A DNA stretch of 64,000 nt, from the NCBI GenBank assembly GCA_965218205.1, contig OZ244590.1, forward strand, positions 2,046,001 through 2,110,000, given 5' to 3'. Numbering within the stretch: position 1 is the stretch's first letter; the number at the start of each line of letters is the position of its first letter. Under the pieces are notes generated by a model. It ran no database searches. It worked only from the letters and a program-made list of their open reading frames with translations, and had not been told where the DNA came from. Source of the DNA: CBDDCA01 sp965218205. Its GTDB lineage: Bacteria > Spirochaetota > Spirochaetia > WTKD01 > G963693115. Positions 1 through 9,334 of this stretch are shown here, piece after piece. Both the position numbers and the translations under genes were made by a program.

Positions 1-32
1 GCAAAACATACTACACTCTATCATAAAGCATG

Positions 33-380
33 CTAATGATGTATATCATATTCTTGAACAAAGTGTTCCATCTTTGAACATCGGTATACAATGTCAATCT
101 TTTTCCATCCTAGCGTATCAAGAGAATACGATACCGTATACCTCTTCTCCAAGAAAGCAATGCTATCAGAGATAGCCTCATTCCAACGTTCATCCACACG
201 TAAAGACAATTCTTTCGACTGAGGAAAGCTGTCCCACATGGTATGACTTAACTGAGGACACAAAAAAATTGTACCTTCGGGAGTCTGTGTAATTTCTCCC
301 TTTAGCATATGCTCTCGAAACAAAGCATTCACATCATCCTGTGTTTCAATACTCACTTCTAAACAATATAAATACGACAT
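33..380 (-). CDS. hypothetical protein, 115 aa
   Basis: Short soluble protein with no family I recognise. It is rich in charged and aromatic residues and has no signal peptide or membrane segment. The frame is open to 473, but the start at 380 is preferred: a GGAAGG ribosome site lies a few bases upstream of that ATG, while the upstream GTG/ATG options have none. It stands alone, divergent from the small gene at 555. Function unknown. Confidence 0.6.
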   Translation of the reverse strand: MSYLYCLEVSIETQDDVNALFREHMLKGEITQTPEGTIFLCPQLSHTMWDSFPQSKELSLRVDERWNEAISDSIAFLEKRYTVSYSLDTLGWKKIDIVYRCSKMEHFVQEYDIHH

Positions 381-554
381 AGTACCTTCCTTATCATCAA
401 AAACAAGCAATACATGAAATTCTACTTGTATACATAGTATACTAGATGTAGTGTGATAGAGTGACATTTCCACCGTACTGGAAATAACTATACATTTATA
501 AATTATGCTATACTATTTATAGTATTATGAGTAACAAAGGAAATATCATATAGT

Positions 555-788
555 ATGAATATAATTAAAAATATCAGAAAAATAATAAACAATGTATCAG
601 ATGCAGCATATGGAGTATATGTTGGAAAAGATAGTCAAGGAATTTCTTATCGCGAGAAATATGAAAAATATGCTCCTCCTATTGGAAAACAAGGGATGAG
701 AGAAGACAGAAAAAATCTCGCTAAGGATCTTCGGAAAGCAATACACCATTATGAGCAAAAGAAAACGCAGCATCAAAGCAAGAACTAA
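555..788 (+). CDS. small hypothetical protein, 77 aa
   Basis: Small basic, Lys-rich protein with no recognised domain. Its last 38 bases overlap the start of the following DUF2335 gene, so the two may be translationally coupled. A TATACT/TATAGT-type -10 region lies about 30-50 bases upstream. The ribosome site is weak, an AAAGG about 14 bases before the ATG. Could be an accessory partner of the DUF2335 protein; no function can be assigned. Confidence 0.5.
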   Translation: MNIIKNIRKIINNVSDAAYGVYVGKDSQGISYREKYEKYAPPIGKQGMREDRKNLAKDLRKAIHHYEQKKTQHQSKN

Positions 789-1146
789 TGAAATTTCTAT
801 CACTCAAGAAGAGGAAGAGCTCCCTACTCCCGAAACTTTAAGACAATATCAAGCTATAGATTCAAAGTTTGCAGAATTTGTAATAGAATACACAAAAAAA
901 GAACAAGATAACAGACATGAGACAATAAAGAACATAAATAAAAGTCACTATAGATTAGCAAGCGGAGATTTCTGGTTAAATTTTGTAATGGTAATGGGGT
1001 TACTAGTGCTACATCTAGTATTTATACTAGCAAGTGTATATCTTCTTTATTTAGGGACACCAATAACCGCAATAACTGGAATAGGTACTATTATTCTCTC
1101 TTTTATATCTTTTGCAAAAATTTTTATACGACGTAGACCTAAATAG
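751..1146 (+). CDS. DUF2335 family small membrane protein
   Basis: 131 aa. The N-terminal half is charged and contains the Leu-Pro-x-Pro-Glu-x-Leu-x-x-Tyr pattern and a Glu/His/Arg-rich stretch typical of DUF2335 proteins. Two hydrophobic segments follow at about residues 75-95 and 103-122, then a short basic tail, so the protein should sit in the inner membrane with its N-terminus in the cytoplasm. The gene overlaps the preceding 77-aa gene. DUF2335 proteins are often found in accessory or prophage regions and their function is not established. The assignment is by pattern recognition only. Confidence 0.65.
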   Translation: MSKRKRSIKARTNEISITQEEEELPTPETLRQYQAIDSKFAEFVIEYTKKEQDNRHETIKNINKSHYRLASGDFWLNFVMVMGLLVLHLVFILASVYLLYLGTPITAITGIGTIILSFISFAKIFIRRRPK

Positions 1147-1169
1147 TCTTCTACATCCTACAGCTATGC

Positions 1170-2135
1170 TTATGATCCTTTTTTATAGCCCTTTAGCTGA
1201 TCTACGCCTACTGCAACTAATAAAATAGCTCCGCTTACTACATACTGATAGAACACAGGGATATTTATTAAATTCATAACATTTTGCATTGTTCCCATAA
1301 TAAATACACCAGCTACCACGCCTAACATAGTGGCTTTTCCCCCCTGTAAAGATACGCCTCCTAGCACACATGCAGAAATAACATTAAGCTCAAATCCTTG
1401 CGCTGAGTTTGGTTGTCCACTTGTCAATCTTGATGCTAAAATAAACCCTGCAAGAGCACAGATAAGCCCCTGTACCGAAAAATTTATAATGCGTACCTTA
1501 TCAACACTTATCCCTGTTAAGTACACTGTCTCAGGATTTCCTCCTACCGCAAGCACATTTCTGCCGTACACAGTATAATTTAGTACAATACCAAAAACAA
1601 TAAATGTTATGATAGTAACAAATACAGGCAAAGGAACTCCAAATAAATCTGATGTCCCTAGAAAAAAGAAACGAGAATCTCTTGCTCCTATCGCTTGCCC
1701 TCCCGATACAATAAAAGCAAGCCCCCTAATCATCTGCATAGAAGCTAAGGTTGCTATCAATGCATTTATTTTTAGCTTTGAAACAAAAAAGCCATTCATC
1801 CCTCCAACAATAACTCCTGCTATGAGAGTTACTGCTATAGATGCCACTATGCTTCCTGTAGCATTGATTATCACAACAGACAAAACACCAAAAAAAGCAA
1901 CTTGCGATCCTACTGATAAATCAAAATCTCTAGAAGCAAGGCAGAGCATCATCGTAGAGGCAACCATACCAATTTGAGATACAGACAACAACAAACCTAG
2001 TAAATTTCTTCTACTAAAAAAATAAGGGACAAACAATGAACATATCAAAAACAATGCAATAAAAACAAACACCATCATCGATTCTTGATATAGTACTGCT
2101 ACAAAATTCTTTCTCTGTGTTTTACTCACCAACAT
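1170..2135 (-). CDS. araH: L-arabinose-type ABC transporter permease AraH
   Basis: 321-aa inner-membrane permease of the RbsC/AraH family, with 8-10 hydrophobic segments. It closely follows E. coli AraH, including the stretches CLASRDFDLSVGS, KLKINALIATLASMQ and SACVLGGVSLQGG. It forms the channel for pentose import, paired with AraG and AraF. It starts 2 bases after the araG stop with a GGAGGTGAG ribosome site inside araG, so it is the last gene of the operon. It converges on the DUF2335 gene with 23 bases between stops. The true substrate could be another aldose, but similarity is clearly higher to AraH than to RbsC or MglC. Confidence 0.9.
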   Translation of the reverse strand: MLVSKTQRKNFVAVLYQESMMVFVFIALFLICSLFVPYFFSRRNLLGLLLSVSQIGMVASTMMLCLASRDFDLSVGSQVAFFGVLSVVIINATGSIVASIAVTLIAGVIVGGMNGFFVSKLKINALIATLASMQMIRGLAFIVSGGQAIGARDSRFFFLGTSDLFGVPLPVFVTIITFIVFGIVLNYTVYGRNVLAVGGNPETVYLTGISVDKVRIINFSVQGLICALAGFILASRLTSGQPNSAQGFELNVISACVLGGVSLQGGKATMLGVVAGVFIMGTMQNVMNLINIPVFYQYVVSGAILLVAVGVDQLKGYKKGS

Positions 2136-2137
2136 TC

Positions 2138-3637
2138 CTACTCACCTCCATAGGGAAACGCATATTCTAATATTTTTTCTTCTATAAACTCGCTTCTTTC
2201 CAGTTCTTTAGAAATACTTCCTTCTCTCATAACATACAATCTATCACATACTCCCATTATCTCAGAAATATCACTTGAAATCATAATAATACCTATTCCT
2301 TTCTCTGCCAACGAATATAATATATTGTATATTTCAGATTTAGCTCCTACATCTATTCCTCTTGTTGGCTCATCTACAATCAAAATTTTCATTCCTTGTT
2401 CAGATAACCATCGTGCTAAAATAACTTTTTGCTGATTACCTCCAGAAAGATGAATAATATTTTGATATAAATGAGGAGTCTTAATAGACAATGCATCTTT
2501 TTGCTCTGTTGCTTTTTGAAATTCCATGCCTTTATTCAAAAAAAACTTTCCATACGAATAATGCCTTCTTGCACTTATATTGATGTTCTCCCATATAGGA
2601 CGACCATTAATGATGCCATCCTTTTTTCTGTCTTCTGTACAAAACATTATGCCTTCCCGTATAGAGTCCTTTGGAGTCATAGTATGAAACACCTTATCGT
2701 ATACCGATACCGTACCTTCTCTGGCTTCAACACCATAGAGCAAGCGCGCAAGCTCACTTCTTCCTGCTCCTACCAAGCCAAACAAACCAACTATTTCTCC
2801 ATTTCGTACAGTCATGTCCACAGGGGTATCTATCCCCTTTCCTTTTATTGCCTTTGTGCTTAGTACAATCTCTCCATATGCTCTCTTTCTATATCCATAA
2901 ATATCCTGTATTTTTTTTCCTGTCATTGCCGTAATAAGATCATCTCTCGATAAAGATTGTTTTAATATATCCTCAGTCATTATATGCTGTCCATCCTTTA
3001 AGACAGTACAGGTGTCGCATACATCAAATATCTCTTTTAATCTATGAGAGACATATATAATAACTTTCCCAGCTTCTTTCAGCCTATGTATAATTGTAAA
3101 AAGAACATCAGTCTCAAACTTTGATAAACTACTCGTTGGCTCATCAAAAGCAATAATCTTAGCATCATGATAAAGTGCTTTCGCTATCTCCACCATCTGC
3201 TGTTGTCCTATACTTATTTCAGAAATCTTTACTCTTGGATCTATATCTATATCATGTGCATGTAAAAAATCTCCGACTTCATTAAACATTGTTTTCCATC
3301 GCACAAATTTGTATTTTGAAGCATATGTGCCTAAGGTAATGTTTTCTGCTACCGTTTGATTAGAAACTAATTGTAACTCCTGATGTATGACTCTTACTCC
3401 GCACTTAATAGCATCAAAAGGAGTAGAGAAATGTTTCTTTACTCCTTCTATCTCTATATATCCGTTATCCGCAATATAATATCCCGAAAGAATTTTAAGC
3501 AGAGTAGATTTTCCTGCTCCATTTTCTCCTATGAGACCATGCACTGACCCTTCATGTATTCCAAAATGTACTGCATTTAATGCCTGTACACCAGGAAAAT
3601 GCTTTGAAACATTGTTGAAAGTCAGTAATGCTTTCAT
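2138..3637 (-). CDS. araG: L-arabinose-type ABC transporter ATP-binding protein AraG
   Basis: 499-aa duplicated ATPase of the sugar importer. The first nucleotide-binding half has a Walker A at residues 37-45 (GENGAGKST), an ISIGQQQ signature at 141-147 and an FDEPTSS Walker B. The second half has the usual degenerate P-loop (GLVGAGRSE, 287-295), LSGGNQQ at 397-403 and VDEPTRGID at 421-429. Length matches AraG/RbsA. It starts 3 bases after the araF stop. A decayed piece of a second araG lies between the two araF genes (see the entry at 4708). Confidence 0.9.
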   Translation of the reverse strand: MKALLTFNNVSKHFPGVQALNAVHFGIHEGSVHGLIGENGAGKSTLLKILSGYYIADNGYIEIEGVKKHFSTPFDAIKCGVRVIHQELQLVSNQTVAENITLGTYASKYKFVRWKTMFNEVGDFLHAHDIDIDPRVKISEISIGQQQMVEIAKALYHDAKIIAFDEPTSSLSKFETDVLFTIIHRLKEAGKVIIYVSHRLKEIFDVCDTCTVLKDGQHIMTEDILKQSLSRDDLITAMTGKKIQDIYGYRKRAYGEIVLSTKAIKGKGIDTPVDMTVRNGEIVGLFGLVGAGRSELARLLYGVEAREGTVSVYDKVFHTMTPKDSIREGIMFCTEDRKKDGIINGRPIWENINISARRHYSYGKFFLNKGMEFQKATEQKDALSIKTPHLYQNIIHLSGGNQQKVILARWLSEQGMKILIVDEPTRGIDVGAKSEIYNILYSLAEKGIGIIMISSDISEIMGVCDRLYVMREGSISKELERSEFIEEKILEYAFPYGGE

Positions 3638-3640
3638 ATA

Positions 3641-4639
3641 TTACTCTAACCCTAAATCTTTTCTTACCTGCGAATAATCGTTTCTTGTTGCTAGTTTTCC
3701 AGAAGTATAAGTGAGCTTAGGTGGCTCTGTCCCGTTTACAATCCACTCGTGCATATTGGTAGAAGTTTCATATCCATGTCTCTTAGGACTGATAATGATT
3801 GTCCCAAAAAACCCTGTAGCCTCGTCTTTTTCAAACTCATCTATTGCAAAATCACTGCCATTTATTCCTACCCCTATTATATTACTCTTAGGTACTCCAT
3901 TTCCTTCTAAAGCCCTCACTGCCCCCAGTACGCCAGCATCATTTGATGCAAATGCTACCCAGTTTTTTGCTTCTGGATTTTTTGCAATAGCAATATTAGC
4001 AGCATCAAATGCTCCTTCTGTGGTGGGAGTTTTCCGTGGTGATTCAATAATATTTTCTGCAAGAAAACCATTCGCTAAAAGAGCTTCGGTAGCTCCATCT
4101 GTTCTATTTTTTGAAGTAGGCAATTCATTCAAACTTACCCGTATAGCATAGGTGTCCTCAGGCTTCCATGACCGTGCTTTCATTTCATCGGCTATAGCAG
4201 TACCTACTAGCTTGCCTATCTCAAATGCATCAATACCCATATGAACTACTTCTTCTATCGGAGCTCCGTCATTTCCTAACAGACGATCGTCTACTGACAT
4301 GAGTTTTAGATTATTCGCTTTCGCTCGTGCCACTACTGCTGTTCCAAGTTTTACATCAGGAACACAGATAATTACTCCTTGAGCCTGTTGTGCTCCAAGA
4401 TTATCTAATGCAGCTACTACTTGCTCGCCATCACTCGCCCCTATTTTTACTAAGGTAAACCCTTTTTCTTTTGCAGCTATTTCTGCAAACTTCCATTCAT
4501 CAAGAAACCATGGCTCTTGAGCATCTTTCACAACAAAACCAATTTTCACCTCATTGTTTTCCTCTGAACCTGCAGAAAAAACAACAGTAGGCAAAAATAA
4601 TAGCATTGCTAGCATAAGCAATATGTGTACTACTTTCAT
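3641..4639 (-). CDS. araF: L-arabinose-type periplasmic binding protein AraF, copy 1
   Basis: 332 aa. Signal sequence of about 22 residues ending near FSAGSEE, then a type I periplasmic binding fold that follows E. coli AraF along its length (EPWFLDEWKFAE, VGINGSD, GAFDAANI). It captures the sugar outside the inner membrane and delivers it to AraGH. The start is fixed by TAGGAG 5 bases before the ATG. It is most of the way to a duplicate of the neighbouring gene at 4800-5795; the main differences are in the middle and C-terminal third. Confidence 0.88.
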   Translation of the reverse strand: MKVVHILLMLAMLLFLPTVVFSAGSEENNEVKIGFVVKDAQEPWFLDEWKFAEIAAKEKGFTLVKIGASDGEQVVAALDNLGAQQAQGVIICVPDVKLGTAVVARAKANNLKLMSVDDRLLGNDGAPIEEVVHMGIDAFEIGKLVGTAIADEMKARSWKPEDTYAIRVSLNELPTSKNRTDGATEALLANGFLAENIIESPRKTPTTEGAFDAANIAIAKNPEAKNWVAFASNDAGVLGAVRALEGNGVPKSNIIGVGINGSDFAIDEFEKDEATGFFGTIIISPKRHGYETSTNMHEWIVNGTEPPKLTYTSGKLATRNDYSQVRKDLGLE

Positions 4640-4707
4640 ATTAACTCCTAAATATGTAGATTTATACTTATCAGTATAACAAAATCATACTTTTATTGTA
4701 CCTACTA

Positions 4708-4797
4708 ATAGAGTAAGCTGCAAGTTCACTTCTTCCTATTCCTACTACACTAAATAAAACAACTAATCAACTATTTTCTATCAAAAATGCTTTCGTA
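4708..4797 (-). pseudogene. decayed araG fragment between the araF copies
   Basis: This 90-bp stretch aligns with two separate pieces of the intact araG. Bases around 4709-4780 match the araG segment at about 2735-2800 (second P-loop region), with scattered substitutions. The last bases before the araF2 stop match the araG start, with its ATG changed to ACG (aatgctttcgtatatta against aatgctttcatatatta at about 3628-3644). The simplest reading is a tandem araF-araG duplication followed by internal deletion of the second araG. Confidence 0.8.
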
Positions 4798-4799
4798 TA

Positions 4800-5795
4800 T
4801 TATTCTAAGCCTAAATCTTTTCTCACTTGTGAATAGTTTGCCCTTGTTGCTAATTCTCCAGAAGTATAGGTGAGTTTAGGTGGCTCTGTTCCATTTACAA
4901 TCCACTCATACATATTGGTAGAGGTTTCATACCCATGTCTCTTAGGGCTGATAATGATTGTCCCAAAAAACCCTGTCTCATCGTCTTTTTCAAATTCATC
5001 TATTGCAACATCACTGCCATTTATCCCTACTCCTATCATATTACTCGTAGGCACTCCATTCCCTTCTAAAGCCCTTACTGCTCCCAGTGCAGAAGCATCA
5101 TTTAATCCAAATACTACCCATTGTTTTACTTCTGGACTTTTTGCAATAACAATATTAGCAGCATCAAATGCTCCTTCTGTACCATATTTCTGTGGTGCAT
5201 CAATAATATTTTCTGCAAGAAAACCATTCGCTAAAAGAGCTTCGGTAGCTCCATCTGTTCTGTCTTTTGCAGTAGGCAATTCATTAAAACTTACGCGTAT
5301 AGCGTATGTGTCCTCAGGCTTCCATGATCGTGCCTTCATTTCATCGGCTATAGCAATACCTACTAGCTTGCCTATCTCAAATGCAGAAATGCCCATATGA
5401 ACAACCTCTTCTATCGGAGCTCCGTCATTTCCTAACAGACGATCGTCTACTGACATGAGTTTTAGATTATTCGCTTTCGCTCGTGCCACTACTGCGGTCC
5501 CAAGTTTTACATCAGGAACACAGATAATTACTCCTTGAGCCTGTTGTGCTCCAAGATTATCTAATGCGGCTACCACTTGTTCGCCATCACCTGCCCCTAT
5601 TTTTACTAAGGTAAACCCTTTTTCTTTTGCAGCTACTTCTGCAAACTTCCATTCATCAAGAAACCATGGCTCTTGAGCATCTTTTACAACAAAACCAATT
5701 TTTACCGTATTGTCTTCCTCTGAACCTGCCGAAAAAACAACAGTAGGCAAAAATAATAGCATTGCTAGCATAAGTAATGTATGTACTACTTTCAT
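4800..5795 (-). CDS. araF: L-arabinose-type periplasmic binding protein AraF, copy 2
   Basis: 331 aa from the chosen ATG, which follows TAGGAGG by 4 bases; a longer frame to 5831 has no support. Signal sequence and binding fold as in copy 1, to which it is nearly identical in the N-terminal half. Differences cluster in the middle and the sugar-cleft half, so the two copies may differ in affinity or sugar preference (inference). It is the promoter-proximal copy: an extended -10 (TGCTATACT, -10 at 5822-5827) lies just upstream. Confidence 0.87.
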   Translation of the reverse strand: MKVVHTLLMLAMLLFLPTVVFSAGSEEDNTVKIGFVVKDAQEPWFLDEWKFAEVAAKEKGFTLVKIGAGDGEQVVAALDNLGAQQAQGVIICVPDVKLGTAVVARAKANNLKLMSVDDRLLGNDGAPIEEVVHMGISAFEIGKLVGIAIADEMKARSWKPEDTYAIRVSFNELPTAKDRTDGATEALLANGFLAENIIDAPQKYGTEGAFDAANIVIAKSPEVKQWVVFGLNDASALGAVRALEGNGVPTSNMIGVGINGSDVAIDEFEKDDETGFFGTIIISPKRHGYETSTNMYEWIVNGTEPPKLTYTSGELATRANYSQVRKDLGLE

Positions 5796-5821
5796 ACTAC
5801 CTCCTAAATATATGTATTTAT

Positions 5822-5827
5822 AGTATA
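5822..5827 (-). promoter_or_regulatory. candidate extended -10 promoter of the araFFGH operon
   Basis: On the minus strand TG-C-TATACT sits about 27 bases upstream of the araF2 start, giving a short leader that contains the TAGGAGG ribosome site. No convincing -35 box is visible. The operon may also be read from the DUF5107 gene upstream. Confidence 0.4.
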
Positions 5828-5889
5828 GCAAAAATCATCTGTTATGACATCTACTAGCATTCCATGACTGTTACACTATGAGCCTAGCA

Positions 5890-8800
5890 TTACAATGTAT
5901 GTAAGATATAGTCAGTACTCACTGCTTGTCTATGATTTTTATTTTTTTGTAACAACATATCTCTAAAATACCTATATTTTTCTGTATCATTCATACCATA
6001 AAAGCCAAGCATCAAAGAAAATATACATTTTTCATGGAACTCTTTCTGTCTATCTATTTCATATACATTAAAATCAGGCATAGATACTGCAAAAAAATCT
6101 TCTTGTAATTGCTTGTCTTTATTTCTTTCGCCAAAACTAATCAACTGATAACATAGCTTATTGGCAGTAACTTCATCTTTGAGCTTTCTATGTGCCATAG
6201 CTTGATAAAATACATACTCTAACGGAGCGTCATTATAATAGCTTGTAGCGTTTATTTCAGCACGACCCTTTGTTGCATATTGAAACGATGTAACAGCATC
6301 TTCTGTATGATGGGCTTTTTCTTGTATACAGCCTAAAATATAGTATATATCATTATCTGTTGTATTTATAAGTTTTCCTTCATTGATAGTATCAGGATAT
6401 ACTAAGGCGTTTTTTAAGAGAGCAATAGCTTGTTCATAGCGTCCCTTTGTATATTCTTGTAACGATACCCCTATACTTGCGGCAACAAAACACTCGGATA
6501 CTTTTCCTTCTCCTCCTTCCCAAGGATGAAACTCATGCTGTTCAATATGATCCAATACTTCTTGGTACTTATGAAGAAGCAACTGCGTCTGCATCCACTC
6601 TATGAGTATATCATCACGGCTAAGGGTATACGCATCAAATTTCTCAAATATCACATTACGCTGTTCTGCAGATACCCCATTCATTCGTAACAAATAGTAG
6701 TACTCAAACACTGTTCTTGCACTGTACTGCGGGCTAGTAAGCTCAAGTGCTTTTTGTATCTCTGTCAGTGCTTTGTCTCCCAATTTCTTTTTGTTGTACA
6801 AGTAGATGCTGCAATTTCTTCTTGCGGGAGCATAATGCGACAACGCATTCCAACACATGTATGCTTCATCGTAACGCTTTCTATCGTAGAGTAAATTTCC
6901 CAAGTGGTATTGAGCAAGACTGTCTGATTTTTGTGACACTACAAACTGTAGCACCATATAATCGCTTTCCTTATTAGGAAAATGGAGAAAATTATCACAT
7001 GTTTCTGCTTTTTCTAAGATAGCATCATACGGTAACTGTTGTACATGTAACAGATACGCTAAAGAATAATACTGCATAGGGTCTTGATTCTCTGGAATCT
7101 TTTTTACAATATCCAAAGCAAATGCATAATCTCCCCATAAAGCATACTGAAATGCAGTCGATAAAAGGTTATGCGTATCTTTGCGTAACAGAGAGAGCCA
7201 TGCCTCCGATATACCATCTCCTTCTAGTAAAGATTGCTCCAATGTCAATATCATATGCAGTGGTTGTTTTGTCATTATTGACTGTAAGTATTCTTTCGCT
7301 TTGTCTTGTTGAGAAAGATTTCTCAGTATATACAACCGTAATCCTTGTGCTTGCCAGTTTTTTCCTTGTTCATCTAATGCTTTATCAACATGTTCAAGTG
7401 CCTGATGCCACTGTCGTGTTCTACAATAGATAATTGAAATATAATACAAAGACGATGCTTTATAATTCTGAGACCATGTTGATTTATAAAAACAATGCAG
7501 AGCTTCTTTTTCTCTTTTGAGATGAAACAAAGCCAATCCTTTTAAGTACGATGCTTCTCCATCTATTGGGTTGGTATTGTACATAGTTTGACGTTTTAGT
7601 GCAGTAGAGACATATTTTAACGCATCATCATATAGAAAAGAGCGTAAACACATACGTGCCATTGCCACATTTGCACGGTAATTATGAGAATCACGTACTA
7701 TCATTTCTTTATAATACTCTTCTGCTTCTAAAGAAGGATTACGATACAATTCAATATGCTGAGCTATCAAAAATAACTCATCTTCATGCTGCACTTCTTT
7801 AGGAGGTGGTGGACTACTTGCTGGTTCTGGTATTTCTTCTAAGCTCCATTTTTTTGCCTTGTATTCTAAAATAGTTTGCCCATACTCATCTTTGATACAC
7901 ATGCGTATGTCTTCTTCTGTACACTCTACATCGTATGTTCTTTCCCATACTATTTTTGGATGCAGAGAAATAGTTTCAGAACAAAGCACTGTATCTTTTA
8001 CCACTATTTCCACACATACATTATGTTCATTTCCAAAAGAAAGAATGCCTGCACTCAGTACTGTTTTTCCTTTCTGTAACAACAGTTCGCATTTCAAAGC
8101 CATTCGATTACTTGCGTTATGAACACGACCTAAGTTACGATACGGCATAAAATATTGAACAAACTCTTTTTCTTCATATGGATCAAGCCAAGTAAAGTCT
8201 GGCTGATTATCTGTATATACTCCCGTCATCAATTCTATGTAAGGACCATCTTCGTCAGTCAAGTTTCTATCCCACACTTGACCAAAATCTCCATTCCCCC
8301 ATGTCCACTGTTTTTTTCCCGGTGCTATGTGTCTATTTGCAACATGAAGCAAGCCTCCTTGCTCTTCATGGACATATGCCCCTACAAAATCATAATCAGA
8401 TTTCCATGCCATATAAGAGGTAGGAACAGGTATATTTTTATACTGTGATATGTCCACTCCTGCACTATAATCTGCTTTATAGTATTCCTGTGTTGCTATA
8501 GGAAAACTACTCACATCTCTTTTTCCATGATCATATACTGCAGTAACATCGGGAGGAAATATTGATTGATGACCATTCCCTGCTTTTACTGCAGGGTTAG
8601 CCCACCATAAGAAATTTTGTGGTAAAGAAGAAGTATTAAAAATTCTCCCACTCAATTCTATATAGCTTTTATCGGAATACAAACGCACACAAAGACTTTG
8701 CTGCAACCCATTCATTCTTTCCAATTCACCAAGATACACAGCGACACTCAAATCTTTTTCTTCTATAAAATATTCTACTGGTTCAAAAGTAGAGGGACGA

Positions 8801-9162
8801 TGATGTTGTGGCCAATTAAACTCAATACCCCCAGAAATCCATGGTCCCGTAAGCCCCACTAATGCAGGCTTGATTACCTGATTATGATAAATACAATGAC
8901 GTTCTTTTATTTTATCATATGCTATTTGAATTCTCCCTCCAAGCTCAGGCAGTATCACTACTTTGATATAATCATTCTCCAAAGTTATTGCACTATACTC
9001 TTTATCCTGCTTTTTTCCTGTAAGCCGATCTGTTACTCTATAAGGATATACCTTTCCAGAAGAACCTTGATATGCACGCTTCTCTAAAAATAAAGGGAGT
9101 GGCTCAGAGTCCCCTAAAAGATAAGTAGGTATTGTCACCATTTCTTGTTTAATACTAATCAC
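5890..9162 (-). CDS. DUF5107 domain protein with C-terminal TPR repeats
   Basis: 1090 aa, GTG start with AGGAG 6 bases upstream; an overlapping ATG two bases away is immediately followed by a stop. The N-terminal part, about residues 1-350, is a DUF5107 domain, a beta-rich fold related to aldose-1-epimerase-type sugar-binding proteins (LPELGGRIQIAYDK, GGIEFNWPQHH). From about residue 460 onward come many tetratricopeptide-like helix pairs. There is no signal peptide, so it should be cytoplasmic. It lies 94 bases upstream of the arabinose importer on the same strand, which suggests a role in handling imported sugar or a sugar derivative. The reaction, if any, is not known to me. Confidence 0.75.
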   Translation of the reverse strand: MISIKQEMVTIPTYLLGDSEPLPLFLEKRAYQGSSGKVYPYRVTDRLTGKKQDKEYSAITLENDYIKVVILPELGGRIQIAYDKIKERHCIYHNQVIKPALVGLTGPWISGGIEFNWPQHHRPSTFEPVEYFIEEKDLSVAVYLGELERMNGLQQSLCVRLYSDKSYIELSGRIFNTSSLPQNFLWWANPAVKAGNGHQSIFPPDVTAVYDHGKRDVSSFPIATQEYYKADYSAGVDISQYKNIPVPTSYMAWKSDYDFVGAYVHEEQGGLLHVANRHIAPGKKQWTWGNGDFGQVWDRNLTDEDGPYIELMTGVYTDNQPDFTWLDPYEEKEFVQYFMPYRNLGRVHNASNRMALKCELLLQKGKTVLSAGILSFGNEHNVCVEIVVKDTVLCSETISLHPKIVWERTYDVECTEEDIRMCIKDEYGQTILEYKAKKWSLEEIPEPASSPPPPKEVQHEDELFLIAQHIELYRNPSLEAEEYYKEMIVRDSHNYRANVAMARMCLRSFLYDDALKYVSTALKRQTMYNTNPIDGEASYLKGLALFHLKREKEALHCFYKSTWSQNYKASSLYYISIIYCRTRQWHQALEHVDKALDEQGKNWQAQGLRLYILRNLSQQDKAKEYLQSIMTKQPLHMILTLEQSLLEGDGISEAWLSLLRKDTHNLLSTAFQYALWGDYAFALDIVKKIPENQDPMQYYSLAYLLHVQQLPYDAILEKAETCDNFLHFPNKESDYMVLQFVVSQKSDSLAQYHLGNLLYDRKRYDEAYMCWNALSHYAPARRNCSIYLYNKKKLGDKALTEIQKALELTSPQYSARTVFEYYYLLRMNGVSAEQRNVIFEKFDAYTLSRDDILIEWMQTQLLLHKYQEVLDHIEQHEFHPWEGGEGKVSECFVAASIGVSLQEYTKGRYEQAIALLKNALVYPDTINEGKLINTTDNDIYYILGCIQEKAHHTEDAVTSFQYATKGRAEINATSYYNDAPLEYVFYQAMAHRKLKDEVTANKLCYQLISFGERNKDKQLQEDFFAVSMPDFNVYEIDRQKEFHEKCIFSLMLGFYGMNDTEKYRYFRDMLLQKNKNHRQAVSTDYILHTL

Positions 9163-9334
9163 ATGTGTCTCCTAGTTGTATTGTACTGTATATATCCTCG
9201 TGGAGTATATCTTAGCATATATACTGATATTCCCAATCACTATATACTGGCGTGCATATGTACCCTGTAGGCTTCACAGATTGAAATAGCAAGGGGAGTC
9301 TCTGCTTCCTTGAGAAAGCACTAGCTACTAACTT

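Noticed and set aside
4870..5400. 176-codon open frame opposite araF copy 2, with a related one opposite copy 1
   Set aside because: Antisense shadow of a well-identified gene; its conservation between copies only reflects conservation of araF.
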